Origin: Acanthaster planci
Lineage: Eukaryota; Echinodermata; Asteroidea; Valvatida; Acanthasteridae
Length of the DNA: 64,000 nucleotides
Direction of reading: 5' to 3'
Assembly (NCBI RefSeq): GCF_001949145.1
Contig: NW_019091455.1
Span: 857,017-921,016 of the forward strand
Part shown: piece after piece, positions 12,001 to 27,000 of the stretch
How the letters are laid out: each line of letters begins with the position of its first letter
How positions within the stretch are numbered: the stretch's first letter is position 1
Made by a program: the position numbers and the translations under genes
Notes under the pieces: generated by a model
What the model saw: the letters and a program-made list of their open reading frames with translations, nothing else
The model's database searches: none
What the model was told of the DNA's origin: nothing

Positions 12001-15000
12001 TTACCAACCGCAGACCTTTAAGGAGGGTGGCTGTTGGTTGGTCATTCATTAGATTGCACAGTGTAAGCAAAGACTGAATATTTTAATGGAAAGGCTGAGT
12101 TGCGCATCGTTCGGTTCGCGCGTGTAATTCATCGGCAAAGATTTAGTTTGAACTGAGGGCGAGATTGCCCTCCGCAAGGTACTCCCTAAATCAAAACATG
12201 CAAGGAATTGATTATTCGCACCACTTTTCTTCAGAGATATTAACAAGTTTGTCCTTACATAATTATTTTTTGCGAGATTACTCAAAGCAGAAGAAATATT
12301 TTCGTGTTGCTCTGACATGTGTGTTAAGTATTTGGTTACTTAACCCGTTCCTTCCCTTTTATACCACATTTCCTTGTTCCTTCCTACCAGAAGAATTGTT
12401 TGACCTAATGCTTGCATACAGTCATCAATGCTAGGAAGGGTAGGCTGGCTCGCGGATAATGTCATGCTTGGGTCAATGCATGCTATAACGTTCAGGTCGT
12501 GGGTCACATGCAAATGCAAACCGGCCGTGGTGATGCGGATGTGCGTTGTGAATCGATTGGAATTGATACAGCCTTCCATTTTTCACCATTTCACTTGGCG
12601 AGACGAAATTACCCTTCCAGGTTTCCCCAAGGCAGTTGTTAATTTGTTTTGTTTTGGATTTTACTTTTATGTAAGTCACATTTTGGGAGAATGGATTGAA
12701 ACTGAGTAAAAATCTCATTTCCGCATGATATTAATTCTCAAAATTGGGTCCAACTTTGAGCTCCCACCTTCAAAATTCGATCTGTATTCCTGTCTCAACA
12801 AAACCTGTAACTTGCTTATCACCCTTGATCATAAAAGTTAATGTACACGTGGTGTGTCATTCGCCAAACATAAGCAAAACAATATTAAAATTTTGTGGAC
12901 TAGCTGAAAATAACCATCATGACATTGATAAAGAAAACCCGAAACAAAAGAATTAAGAATGAAACCAGAGCAAAGGTTCCGGAGTTGAAGCGTGAGACTC
13001 TCCAATAGACAGTGTTTTCAAAACGGCATCTAGTGATGAAGTAAGATTCTCTGTGCTTTTCTAACTAAGGTAGTTCCTCACACATTGTGACACCCACGTA
13101 GATGCATTGCAACCTTGGTCTGTTGGTTAGAACGGACGATCTGGCGCGTTCCTTGAATGGTCGCTTGTGGATAAGCCGTGAGAGCGAACTGCGTATTATT
13201 TCAATGCAGGGAGGGTGAAAAAAATTAACCGGAAAAAACTCAAAGTGTCTCCCTTTTTGGGACTTCTTAGGTGGTGAGTTTGGAAGAGAAGTCCCACAAC
13301 AGCCGAAAGCGGTGATGCATGGGTTACGGAGGGGAGCAGGTTAATATACCACAAGGGACCAGTTTGGACACTTTTTACAGGAAATGTTTTTGGTTTGTTA
13401 GTGGAAAGTACATGTACTCTCGTAATCCACTCTAGTTACTGTACACTCTTCAATGGGTATGCCTGACTTGTTTTAATTGCACGGTCCATATCAACTTAAA
13501 AACACTGATGGATTTTTATTCCATAGTTTAGAATTCTTCATCTTAGTTATTCCATTGGTGTTAATCGTGTTGAAGCCTTTTCATTACTACTCATCCCAGG
13601 TTTTTCACAATGCAAGGATCGCCTTGAATAAGACGAAATTTTTTTGGACTGCAGCTTGGTGGCGCTATTATTATACATAACATTTATTTGGTTCTGTGGT
13701 CTGTAGTCTGGTTCCCAGACCATAAGATTCTGACTACATTCTGACTTAATCCTTGATCGGGTGGCCACAACTGTAATAATGTGACTAGCCTGGGCAGAAT
13801 TCTGTCCTATTCGGAAATGTGCGACAGAAGTTTTCGAATCAACATTCGTTGATTTTTAGTTATTCCTTTTCATGTCTGTGGATGACTGGTTTGTATATAC
13901 TGCCTTCGAACACGAACTTCGCCTTCAATCTGGCTGGCGTATATACACGTATCACCTTCAATCTTCTTCAATGACGCCTAAAGATCAGGGCAGAGAACCA
14001 GTATATTTGCTCTGTGTCTGCCAACGTTTGACCTGACCGACAGGGGAAGGAATAGGGAAGTGCGCAGGGAAAGTGCGTACATATGTGTAGCTTACTCTCG
14101 AGAAAGGGTCCATTGTAGCACGGTTCATTCTCTATCAGGAAGAAAATCACTGACAATCAGTACGTCGATCATGGCTTTTGTCCTTAGCTTGACGCTCTTC
14201 TGCAAGAGCCGGTCCCTTCGCTGAGGACGGTTTGGCATCATTCCGTCCCCGTTATACATGGGCATAATATCACCCTCCAGCATGTATACCGTTTGCCTGT
14301 TTTATCATTCATGGTTGACATCATGTGGGAACCCACTGCAGCAAGGAAAGCTGGATTACGTTGAGCTTTAAAGTCAATGCACCTGAATTATTCTTTTTAG
14401 TATACATGACTGTAATTTATGGTAGTTTTGCAACGACTGCACATGAAAATGTAACGCCATTAAAGAAATCTCAAGAGGGCAGAACTTATCACAACAGAGC
14501 TTGACATTTGGGAAGGGGTTGGGGAACAGTGAGTTGAAGCAAGAGAGAGGGAACACAAATAGCAGAGAAAGATAGAAACTGGAACAAGGATTGAAGGAAA
14601 GTGGAACAGATGTAATTCGAACAAAATATTCAAAGCACTTTGATATTTCGTTCCCCCTTTCACGGATCATGTGTCTTTTTTTTTCTCCCATCCCACATGC
14701 ATGTCGTCATGATAGCCACTCACTACAAGCCCTCGGAGGAGTTTGAGGTGTTCCAGTGGCTTCGCGATAACGGCATCGACCACTACTTCGGCAACTTCAT
14801 CCGCAGCAACTACACGAACCTCCGGCAGGTCTCAGTCATGGAGCTGACGGCCGACGTTCTTCACGAGCTGGAGGTGTTGCTGCCCGGCCATCGCAAGAGG
14901 CTCAGGAACGCACGTGAGTTACGGCTCCTGTTCTTTCCGTGGACGTTAGCCCCATCCACCGGTGTATAGTCACGGGTGCTGGCAAAACTGTCTTAGCAAA

Positions 15001-18000
15001 TCCCTCAAAGTAATCTGGTCAAATGAGTATGCATTTTACCCATTGCCACCAGAAGCCCATTTAATGTTTTTTTTTTACCCGAATCTGCCCCTTTTTCTCA
15101 GTTTTGATATCACACTTCTTATTTGATACGCTTAACAGGTACAGGCGGTCTAACTGAAGTTTATGGAGTATGTATTTCGTGACTATAATGTAATAAAGTT
15201 TCTATAAACTGTGGCAGAATACAACAGTTATTTTTCACAAATATACACGATATACGCGCATGCGTGCAGATTCGTTATGTATCATGCAAGACAACTTGCA
15301 GCAGGAGACCCCCCACAAAATGGACCTTTACAATACGGATGTCTTCTAGTGTAGTTGTCGAACAATCAATCTTCCTTTCGCTTTCCTCACCTAGGCCTAC
15401 AACCTCGATCTACTAACACGGAGATATTAACATTCGGTGCACTCAGTAGACATCATACGGGTACGCTCGCTCACAGCTCTGCGCTTCTTCTTCGTCGAAC
15501 GGATTTTTCTGAAGTAGTTTGACTCGCGTTTACCCCACGGAGTTTGTCGTATTATGAGTTACAACATTACCCCGGGCAGCGCTTGACGTGGAAGAAGTGT
15601 AAGAAAATGGCTCCTGGCAACATGCCACCTCGCCTGCCTGTCCTTGCCAGCGTCCCCCTATGGTTTCCGCCAGTACCGGCCAAGGCCGATGGCCTTGCCT
15701 TCCATTCAACACGCGTGCATGCCTATCGTAATCATTTTTTAGTCTCGATTCTTTCTACACATTTGACAGAAAAGGGAAACTCATACTGTTCTTACATGTG
15801 TTACCCTGACTTCTCCATGAGGCCATGTTGCCAGGCTTTCGGCAGCGGTTTCAATCTGTTGACCTCCCCGCAATAACCCTTCTTGAAGGGATACATTTTA
15901 GCAGACGTTGCGGTACCGTCACGGTCGCTCTTCGGCGTGGAATGGAGAAGTGCCTCGTTATGATTGATGCGTGCAGACAGGATGGTCTCAAAACTGGTCC
16001 TTTTGTGTGGCATTTATGTTTTACGGCATTCAGGCCAAACGTGACATTTAATATAAAACAAATGCCCAGTGGTGATAGCTGTATTTTTGTAGCACACCCT
16101 AAATATACATGACTTTGTGCACGCACTGGAAGACAAAGCAGGAAAAAAGGAAAATTAATCTTGAAGGGATAAGAGCTCGAGGATATTAAATGAAACTAGA
16201 CAGGGACATTATGTGCCGCTGTGTCGGGCATTCACGATTCGTGTGGAATTCGAGCTATGCTTCCTTTCTTTTTCTTGCATTTGTGATCTTGTCATACGAT
16301 CTTGTCTTTGTTCTTTGTTTCGACCCAACGAAACTACGAGTGCGGAGCAAACAGACCCATAAGAAAAAATCTTGCCCATGGTCCTCGGCAACCTGGATGG
16401 AATATTCAAAATCGCCCGACCCCTTCAACAAAATTGTATTACAAAATACGTGGAAATGTTGCTTGTGGTTTTGACCGGCTGTGCATTTTTATTAGTACAC
16501 AACATTCTGGGGATGCACCATGTACTTTCCTATGGGAAAATTGTCTCATTGCCAGTCTTGAAAGAAGATATTTCTCACGGCCCTTGGAAGATTCTCCTGT
16601 TGAAATGTCGGACGTAAAAAAAATTATCCAAGCCACCATTATAACCTTCATTAAAGTTGAGTTTCCCAAGCGTGTTGTGTAAAAACAAAAACTCTCAGCC
16701 CGGCTGTCCCACACGACGCGACGGTACCTGCCGAATTTCACACGTCACGACCTCTGAACCCTTCCTAGCATCACTTAGAACATAACAAGGTGGTGCCTGT
16801 TCTGTTTGCATGCGGGTAAGTTTTAACTAACCCGGCCAGACAAATTGAAGCTTGTGTGGACACGGTGCCCGGTGTATTTAGTTCGCAGACAGGAAGCATT
16901 CCGAAATTCTGCAGTCGAGAGTACATGTTAGGGAGTGTGTGCCATGCATGCTTTGATGTTGCTATAGGGTCTTTACTGTTCTTTCTAACCCGAGTGTGTA
17001 AGGGTTACCACGAAACAAAAAGTACAAAAGTCGCTAAGGTAAACACAAATAGATTGTCATTCCTGAGACTAAGCGATTATTATTTTAAATAGCGTTTTGG
17101 CTGCTGCCATCCAATTTGTTTCCCAAACATGTGGAGCTGAAAATGTCGATGTTCCACTTTCCACTCATTGAGGATCCATACTTTTGATCTCCCCTTTAAT
17201 CGTTTTCTTCAAAAATGAAAAAAAATTACCATTTACAAAACATCTCACCTGGACGTTAGGTTAAGTGTGAAAAAACATATCGTGCCTTATAACGGAGGCT
17301 AATATCAGTTTCTTAATCTGAAAATAATTTTAGAAATCTTAAAACGAAAGTCAAACTCTCCAACTGAGCCGAACCCATTTTGACTATCACGGACCCGTGA
17401 TATGAATAGTGCTGTTATATTTCGCTGTTGAAAGTTAGTGCTCTTCCCAGAAAAGGACGATTTAAAAATGGCCGATAATTTTATTCTACAACACGTATGA
17501 CTCAAAGTACTGTATGAGCTAGTTATCTGTTTTGATGAGTGTCGTTAGTAATTACCAGACTTTCCGCCCCCAAAAATGACACAAAAAAGATTGCACTACT
17601 CAAAACAAATAAAGCTTCACAACCTAAGCTCTGGTCAGATTCAAATAAGAATTCCAGAGATATGTAATACAAAACTGCTGCCAACTGCTTGCTGACTACA
17701 GTGACCTAAAATACAAATCACAAAAATGGAGGGCTTGACGTTTCCATCCTAGCAGAATCTTTCTCAAAGGCAAAACCCTTGAGAAAGATTATGCTAGGAT
17801 CGAAACGTCAGGCTTCCATAGTTTGTGATTCAGATTCAAAGAAGGTAAAAATGTTCACAACATGCTATATTGGACGCTTTTCCAGTATTCGACACCAAAT
17901 ATGGAATAGAAACTTCGATATTAAAATTGAATCGTCCCTCCGCCTGCGCCGCTGGGCCAGCATGCGTCAGCAGCGTTGTTAACTGACGCTTATGTTGTAT

Positions 18001-21000
18001 CATGCATGTACTTTCACTGTTGCTTTACTGTAAGCGGGAAACAAGGATGGATTTTGAATTTCCAATTTCTCAGAATTTATATTTACACATAGTGAAAGTA
18101 AACACACTTGTTGGGAAAATTGTCCCAAAGAATTTTTGTCACAATTTTGTTTAAATTTTACTTTGCAATTCAGTTTGATTTTTTTTTGAGAATCAGGGAT
18201 TAGCTCTCTCGCTATACTGTATGAGACGGTCAGTTACTTTGACTTGTCCCCAAAGCCCCGGTTTGGGCCTGTCAGTCTTCAACCAGTAACATTGAAATTG
18301 AGCTCCGAAAGCCGTCAAGTTGAAGATTATGCTGGTTCATCAGATATGCATCTGAGTACTTTCAATGTACACTTGTTCAAGCCCTGTTAGTTTACACTAT
18401 GTAATGAACTTATTCTTTCTCAACCGTCAACACTATACAGAAGGTATTCAGTTACCACATTTAACTCGCTGATCCTTGTCAATGTCTGTTTCGACGGTCC
18501 GTATGCAGATCACGACGGTGTTGTTTTACCCATTCATTTGTCTGTATGCCATGTTAATTGTAGGGTGGTTACCAATAAGACTGACGTCAAGTATGAGGTC
18601 ATGTCCAGTATTCCCTTCATTTTTAGATGTAGTGCGCACACGTCCATTAGTTTCATCAAAAAAAAAATTATAAAAAGCCGGCATGAGGAATATTTTTGAA
18701 TTGTGATTCATATTGAAAAATGTGAAAATAATTTCCTCGGAGCCCCATACTATGTTCATAGTACGTTGGTGTCTATCTTTATGTAGTTGTTTGTTTTTGC
18801 TTTAAAAATTGTAATTTACATTGAGCAGTTACTTTTTATGCCATGACAAAGCCCCGGTATAATTAACTTCTTTTGATCCTGATTCCATCTACATGTAATG
18901 TTGTCTTGTTCGACATGGTATGTAAATTTGGGTGCTCTGATAAGGGACAAAAATATCACTTGAACAGAATTGAATGTCTTTGCTCCATTGCATCGCAACA
19001 ATGCTCGATGCTTACAACGCAGTATGCAGTTGGGGCAAAATGAAGTTTACATACATCACCTGGTAGGACAAAAACAGTTTCCTTGAATGTCCCGACTTAA
19101 CTCATTCCTAACAACTTTTCTTTTCATAAGGATAGGTAAGATGGGTCTCTACTTAATGTACATTGTGTGTGCATAAAAAAAACACCCACAGATATATGTG
19201 ATTCACATATATATATATACAAAAAAAATAAAATTTAACATACTCCAGCTCTAATTTTTAATGCCACTTTCTGCATTTTTTGTCATATCTCATAGTTGCA
19301 TTGGACCATTTGTTGAAGCGTTTTTGAACAACAAAGGGGTAGATGTAAATTTTCACAAAGCGATATTTCAGAAATATTAATATTTTGAACCCTAATAAAT
19401 GTCTCTGAGTATTTTCAATTGAAGTGCACACTGTGATCATTAAGTTGAGATACAATTTGTCTGACCTTGTAAAGAAAAAGTTGGTAAACCTATTTCAAAT
19501 AGCGAAAAAAATTGAGGAAACCTGTTTTCTACCAACTTGTAAACTGTTTGCCCCAACTGTACATATAAGCGTTTTATGCATTTCCTATGATAGACGTTTG
19601 TAGTTATTTTTGCGTCACTAAGGAGAATGTATTTCTTTTCCCACTCGTCTGTGCTGAAACCAGTCTTAACACTCAACACCTTTTGCATAAAAGGACCACA
19701 GTCGGTTGTTATTCAAGAAGAAAAGCTCAGCCAAAATAAACTTTGTTGTATGACGCAATACGCTGATGGAGACTTCTAAACCACTTCAGATTTGAAATAA
19801 CGTAAAAACACGTATTATTACCCATGTATTGTTTGACAAATCTGTCTCAGTGTGCACTTCGCCTCGTTCAAGTTCACCCATAGGCCTAGTATTGCGCACC
19901 GTTATTATGCATAGAACACGCCGTGTGCACACAACGGCGTACATGTTAAGTCTCCGTTGAAGGTAATCACGTTCACATACAGTACTTTATGTCCAGATCT
20001 AACGGAGAATTCACTACGTTACTTGCTGTTTCGTTGGTCTGCTGCTTTCGGGGTTAGGGACGTCGAACACCCTATTCCATGTATTGTCAGACTGTTGGTG
20101 ATGTCTGCCACCATGTAAATATACGTGATGCAGGGCCCGTGTTATAACACCGTCTGTCGCCATAATGTACGCATGACCTAACTGGGGCCCCGTACATCAG
20201 TGATCAAAGACTAAATTAAATAAGTAATGGCTTTTTCATAACACACTGGAGGGTCATTTAAAGGCGATTACGATACAAAATGCATGCCATGTGCGCGGAG
20301 AAGACTATGAATTAAAACTCAGGTATATATCTTGCTATTGTTGATTTTCTCTCTGTGCAAACAAAACGTTATCAACAAAGGAAGAAAGAAACCGATATTC
20401 TATTTAGAATAAAATAATCTTTAGGTGGATGTTTTGTTGAAATCACTTCTGTTCTGCTGTGAATTATTCGCGAGAGTGAGAGACACAGTTGACGCAACAA
20501 CGTTGGCCTCTCTTTTGACGATGAAAAGTTAAAACGTTAGAAGAAACAATTTGGTGATGGAAATAAAAAGTCATGGGTACACTGTGGGCTCTTTTGATTT
20601 GAATTCAATTTGTACGTGTGGCTGCTATCTTTCAACGAAGCAACAAAATTTCAGGCCTTGAAAACAAACCAGCTCAATTTGTACAAGCAAAAATAATTCA
20701 TTTCTGCCAACGCAATGTTATGTTAGGTTGATAAAAAGACGAGGCACACATTTCGGCAAAGGTTGAAGTTGAATTGTTATAGTAAGAGATGATCTCGTTT
20801 AGTTTAGGGGCCTTGCGTGTCTGATTGACAGCAAACGCCGTCACATTGGGAGGCAAACTTCATGCGCACATGGTATGGTTTAGAAAAAGAAAACTTGTAA
20901 CCTTTGCTAATGAACCGTTCATGTGGCATATGCTTAACTTCATGTTTGCTAGCCACGTGACGGAGATGAAGGCCATCGTGAGCATGTTATTACTGAGTTT

Positions 21001-24000
21001 TTTCGTGAACTTACTCCTTGATCACTGTAACACCTGGTGTGAAAAAAATCTGTCAATGCAAAGGAGTATAATACTTCCAAAGGGAATCGTAATTTCACGC
21101 ATAAAAGGGTTTAACTGTTGCCAAGAATTTATTGACACTGTCAAGGAAACGAATGCTAGAGTAATAGTTAGATCGCCCGTCATTTACACTGCAAAAAGAC
21201 AGAACATATTCAAATAATAATGCACCTTATTCACAAAAACACGATTGTTCGTCTCGCAGAGCTATACACGTACATTGTCAAGTGTATGCACCTGACCAAC
21301 ACCGAGATCGGTGAAGGACCCAATACACAAGATATATACTCGGCCTCACCTATACCCCCAACCCCGCACATACAATGAGCATTGTGGAAACAAATTTATG
21401 GGCCTCTGTAAATCGCACCAATGCGCGCAGCCTGACACAACATGCATGTACATGGATCAGAACCATCACACTCAAGCATCGATCACACCTTGCCTCAAGC
21501 CACTAGTCAAGCTTAAGTACCCCGCTGGTGTGCACTGTGTATAAAACTAGCCTGTCATCTTGCGGCCGCTTGAAAGGGGGAAAAACCGTTATAAATAAGC
21601 ACAGCTGACCCGCCCTCTCGTGTCTGCCGAACAAAGACTGGTAACCGATCTCCATTCCGAGAAACTGGTGAATTTGCCCGCTTGACAAAAGGCTGAAGTA
21701 GCCATGTGCCGCTTTGAAATAGAGAGACACATCTTAACCCCTCCCCCCGATCATGCGCACAACCATCTTTGTTTAACACCTGAATCATGATCTCCTTTTG
21801 TTCCTCTTTTGTCAACGTCACGATTTGTCCATCCTCACCCGCCACACTGCGCTGGGTGCCAAGTCGCCATGCACGCTTTAATGTCTGAAATGCCTCTTCC
21901 GATGGGGCCGAGACCACAGTCCTGCACAAGTTGGGTTTGTCTGTAAGTTCGTGTGACTTTTTATCACAATCAGTCATTGCATGGTCCGGATCGGAAGGGA
22001 AAGGTAGAATTCTTCCCCTCCACTCTGGCTGTGACAGGGTAAACAACAAGCTGTGTTCAGATTGAACAATAAACGTTATTGTGACGGCTTACCGGTTAAC
22101 GGTTATTATTACATTAAATGAGCAAATGGGGAAAAATATTAAAATACTCAGAGGAAAACCACAGATTTTGTGCTTTGTGGTTTTCAAGCACACACTGATA
22201 CCACGATGGGGTACATTACCGGTTTCTTTGTTTCAAGGCTGCATTAGACACAGATTTTTATATTTCAAAGTCAAAAGAAATTTATGAAACGGATAGATAA
22301 ATAAAAAAATCAGGGACATGTCTGCACTCGTGCATAAATTATTGGAGACAAAAAATACATGTATCATGTTCAGATTGTGTATTGACTGAGCATGACAAAT
22401 CTCATACGATAGAATTATCGTCCTGTTATAGGCCTATTACATTCCGTCTGCATTCGCTTCTGCGCCGGGTCTGAAACCCATGAAGTATAATTGTCTCGTC
22501 TGCAAAGTCTCCAAAATGACGCACGAAAACACTGACAACTCATGCAGCAACCTTTGGCCGGCACCGCAAATCGCGTGAGTCGGAGGCCCAACCAGACCGT
22601 CACATCGCCAAACAGACGTGAACCGACGTAAAGGGTCCAGTTTCGTTTGGGTAACGCCCACCCCCACTCTAGTTTCTAACAAAGCCCGGGGGACAGCAAA
22701 AGCCGGCAGCTTAAAACTCATCAAGTCAAGAGTGTCTCACAAAACACCGTACGCCGAGTCGAACAGGGCCAAGTGATATCAATTTGAGATATTTCTAAAT
22801 CGAAAGTGTTGCAGCTGGTGGTGTATATGCACGTTATAACTCCATATTTCCAGTCATTCTATGTGACAATCGAAGTGTAGTTTTTTCTATGGCGTGCAAA
22901 GTTAACATTTAATCCGCATATACAGATATCTCCATGCCATGCCTATTCCGGGAAATAATGTTAACTTTGCACGCCATATTCGTCTCTGCATCAACGCGTT
23001 TCGAACAGTGACCAGTAAGTCGGCACGCAACCAGACGTAGCAACCCTGACAACTTTGCAAAGACATGCGTTTTCATTATGCGATACGGTAGTACCATTGT
23101 GTCTTTCCTTTGGAGACAGACATGTTACGGCGTCACGGCAAAGTTCCAGCAATGTTTTCCACTCGAGAACAACAGTCTGTGTTATCGAGTAGTCTTATAT
23201 CAACCGTTAAATTGCAACAAAGTCTATGATGGTGTACACACAGAGAGAAAACGAAAGTCATAAAAGACTGGTTAGGTTTTCCTGAATTATTGAGGGTCCT
23301 GGAATGAAGTATGTATAAAGTTGAGAAGAAAGAGAATATTTTGCGGGGAAACAAAACAAAAGGAAATCAACACTTATAGGCTCCAAAAAGTGGTGGGGAA
23401 AGTGTCAGAAAGGCGCCGAAGAAAACTGACAGATACTTCAGTAACCTCGTGGCCTGGTACAGCTGCTTTTAAAGGGTCTGTGCAATACAGTTATTTACTA
23501 CAGCCCTTAAAATTGCATCTTTGTGTTTCAATTAACCTTAATTTGTCTTGCTATATTAATCTGTGTTTTTAAACCTTTTGGGCTTTGATGTTATGTCAAA
23601 TTTCAATATTTATGAGCAAAATTGTAATGTCCTCACAGGCGAATCTTAATTTTACATGGATTTGGAACTTTTAATATTTTGCTCTCGTGAAGTTCTTTTG
23701 TTTGGCAATTTATTGCTGTGTATCAAAGTTTATTGCAATAAGCCCTGCGGCGATCATTTTTTTCTCAGAAATGTTTTCAAAGAACCAAATAAGGGGCTTA
23801 AAAATTGAACATGAAACCATGTAAACTGAACGATGTCTTCCCTGATTTACGTCACAGCAACAGCGCCCTCACTAGTCCGGAAAAGCTTTAACAATTTTTT
23901 TTTAGGTTTTAAAACATGCACTTTTCAATACACCTTTAATACCCGAGGAGGATTGCAAACCGTTTCAATTCAAGAAGAGTGCAGAGATGCACAAAAAGTG

Positions 24001-27000
24001 TGTCTAAGACAAAAGTTATTTCATGGGTACTTTAAAGTCTGTAATTATCACAATCATGAGAGAGGACTAAAAGCTTTAATTGACTTACTTTGGTTTTACG
24101 CGTGGGTTCCAAATCTCGTGGACTTAGAGACTGCAAAGTCAACCGCAACAGCCGCGACATACCGACCACACCAACGGGGAAAGCGTGAGCCACAGCCCCG
24201 TCTCGACACGCAGGTGGTCCCGCTCGAAAGAAAGACTCAGCGCCGTTACATTTTAATACCGCATTTGACAGGAGCAGCCATAAAACTGACTGTTAAACTT
24301 TTAAAACCCCGACCACACGAGAAAGGCAGTTAGCGTTGCGGTTTCCCGGTCTTTTTTGTCTTTTTTTGTGTGCGTAGTCTTTTGTCTGTGTGTGCTTGCT
24401 GATTAATTCTAGTGAGTTTGCTGGCAATCAAACGAGACAACGGACCCATCTGGAAATCCCACAGTCGTTCATCAGGGGACGCCGTTACTGGCAAGAAGTC
24501 ACCGATTTGCCAAGAGTTCAGGGCCACCGAAGCCATAACGGAATTACATTGATCCATGTTCTGGTCTTCGCGTCCTGTAAATGTCCCATCAGTGCTCGTC
24601 ATACCTTTCAACATTTACTTATGTTACGAGCTTCTCAATCCACCACATGTTCCTGTACTTCTGTGTTGTAAGTTATGCACAATTTTTCAAGGGTAGACAA
24701 CAAAAATCGTACCACTCTCGCTATCGTGTAGATTGAAAAAGCTGTTCCATGTGAATGAATGTCTAGAAGTGTCTTTCACTCAAAATGGTGTCAGTCACTC
24801 ATTTCGTGTTACGGGCGTGCAGGCAGTTACGGTCAAACACGTTTCACCTCTACACCTGCTTAACGACACAAATGCAGTTTAAAATGGCAGCCCAGAAGGC
24901 CTCTGTACGAACAAGCCCTTGGAAATGAGCTGTCTAATTTGAAGAAACCCGACATCTTTTCCAAAGAAAAAAGTAGTCCTCCGCCAGCGCCTTTCGAAAT
25001 TGTAATCCCATGTGTGAATACAGCAGGAATGCTAGATGCACGAGGTAAATGGGGCCTACTTTTCTGAAACTGAGCTTTCTATTGTGTTCATGTCTTTAAA
25101 TCATGCTCACAGAAGCCCATCAGCGTCAATGGTTATAATTTAAAACACGGAAAAACAACCCAAGCCCTCAAGTAAGCACCGAAATGGGAAAGCCAATGAT
25201 TAATTCAGATTTTCTCCAACGAAAACAATAAACATTCACGGTCGGGTTTGCTTATATTATCAAGTACAGGCTGTCCGCACGTTAACTTCCGCACACTCGC
25301 ACGTACATGTCGCGAACCTCGAATAGTTTGGACGTATCAATTTACGAACGGGCTCATGGGACGCCTTCTTCGTGCTTTTCGAGCTGAGCACGGTCGTGAT
25401 TTAAGACTCGCTGAGTTGAAACCTGGGCCCCGTGAAGAATATGTGTCAATGCTCCTGTTTCAACAAATCAGTAAACATGTGCAGCCGAACACAGATAAGA
25501 AGAGCACTGTTAACACAAGTTCATATTTATAACAAGGACAATTTTAAGCCCTGAGTCTTTTTTCTTCGTTTTCCCATGACTGATAATACAAAGAAACTAT
25601 TGTAACGGGGTAATTTGTAAAGTCCTAATGACCTTGCTATAACAGTGTTCCACTGTACGGCCACTGAACAAAAACTGTGCAGATGAAAATATCTGTGCTT
25701 GCCTGTTAGGCTTTTCAAAAGTTTAGATCAGGCACGGTTGGGGGGGGGGCTAGGGGACTAACCCCCCAAATGTGTAGCCCCCCCCATGCAGAAATTAAAA
25801 AAATAGAAACAAGGGTGGAAAATAGTGGATTTGCAGTGGCTAAAGTTAAAACCTGACGTCACGTGAGAAGGGTCTAGGTCCTCCAAAAATTGGCTCTAAA
25901 ACCGTGCCAGGTGTGGATGTCCTTGCGACAGGCTTGCAAAATTTTAATGCTCGCCTCATGAGTCGGGATGAATATTAAACAGTTGACGATGCGGTCGGAG
26001 CCGCTTATGAGTGACGTCACGATCTCAGCCAAGAAGAGACATGCGCGAGCCACCCACGCCACGCCAAAGGCTTGCCAGATGTCGTCGACCGTGTTGGATG
26101 CCAGTCATGTTTGGGCCTTTTTTTCTCAAAGCCAACTCGTGAGGGGGAGGTGTGACTGCTCATCTCTCAGTGCCTGGCATTGAACTCTCACCCGCCATTT
26201 ATCATCCGCTCCGACATTTCAGGAATGGATTTCAATCTTAGAGGTTCAATCATAATTCTGAGACGGTTGGCATGTCACGGGTGTCCCTTGGTCGCGTTGC
26301 GCAAAGTGCCAGTAAAAGCAGTGCTCGGGCAACCTTGAGTCGTCACACCGCAATCCTGAGCCATTCTCGCCGTTTAACTCGCTCCCCGTTCAATTTCGAG
26401 GAAATCCTCGAAATCGTTCGACGAAACTAAACAAAATCTGAAGTCCCAGGTTTATTTCCAGCGCGTCGCTGAGGAAGAGAGCCCGGAGGGCATTGTGGAG
26501 GGGGGGGGGCATCTGCGAGTCAGGCCGACCTGGCGAGCGAAAGCTCAGGCCAACGCACGCTTCTTCGGTTTTCGTACTTGATTTACTGCGCATTTCTGTG
26601 CAGTGTGCGACAAAACGAACCCAGTGTGTGTACAGTGTACGCGGTGTCGGCTTGGGCGCGTGGCTGGCACGCGTGCCGTGCCAGCCCCACGGCCGCCGGG
26701 GGCAACTGCACTAAAGTGAACTCGCTGGGGAATCGGTGACGTCAGGATGCGGTGACCTTATTCATTGCTTCAGGGTTATTTGCTTTCATTCACTGCATGT
26801 GCATGTACATATGTACATGTACATATAAAGTGCACTGTATATAGATGTACATGTATTGTACTGAAATAACTGCACATTTTACATAAGTGCTTCAGATGCG
26901 GTTTTCTTGTACTTACACGATTGTGAATTCAGTGTGCCCCCGTCGACAGACTCTAAGACGACCTATAATTAAGTATGTTTTATGCATACCCATTCCGAGG

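Noticed and set aside
13121-13200. tRNA A-box-like TTGGTTAGAACGG
   Set aside because: No B box downstream, so neither a tRNA nor an obvious tRNA-derived SINE.
21555-22049. 164-codon open frame on the minus strand in intron 2
   Set aside because: No domain, no clear splice sites or promoter and no homologue that I recognise; probably chance opening.
23833-24333. 166-codon open frame on the + strand
   Set aside because: Mixed composition without domain or splice support.
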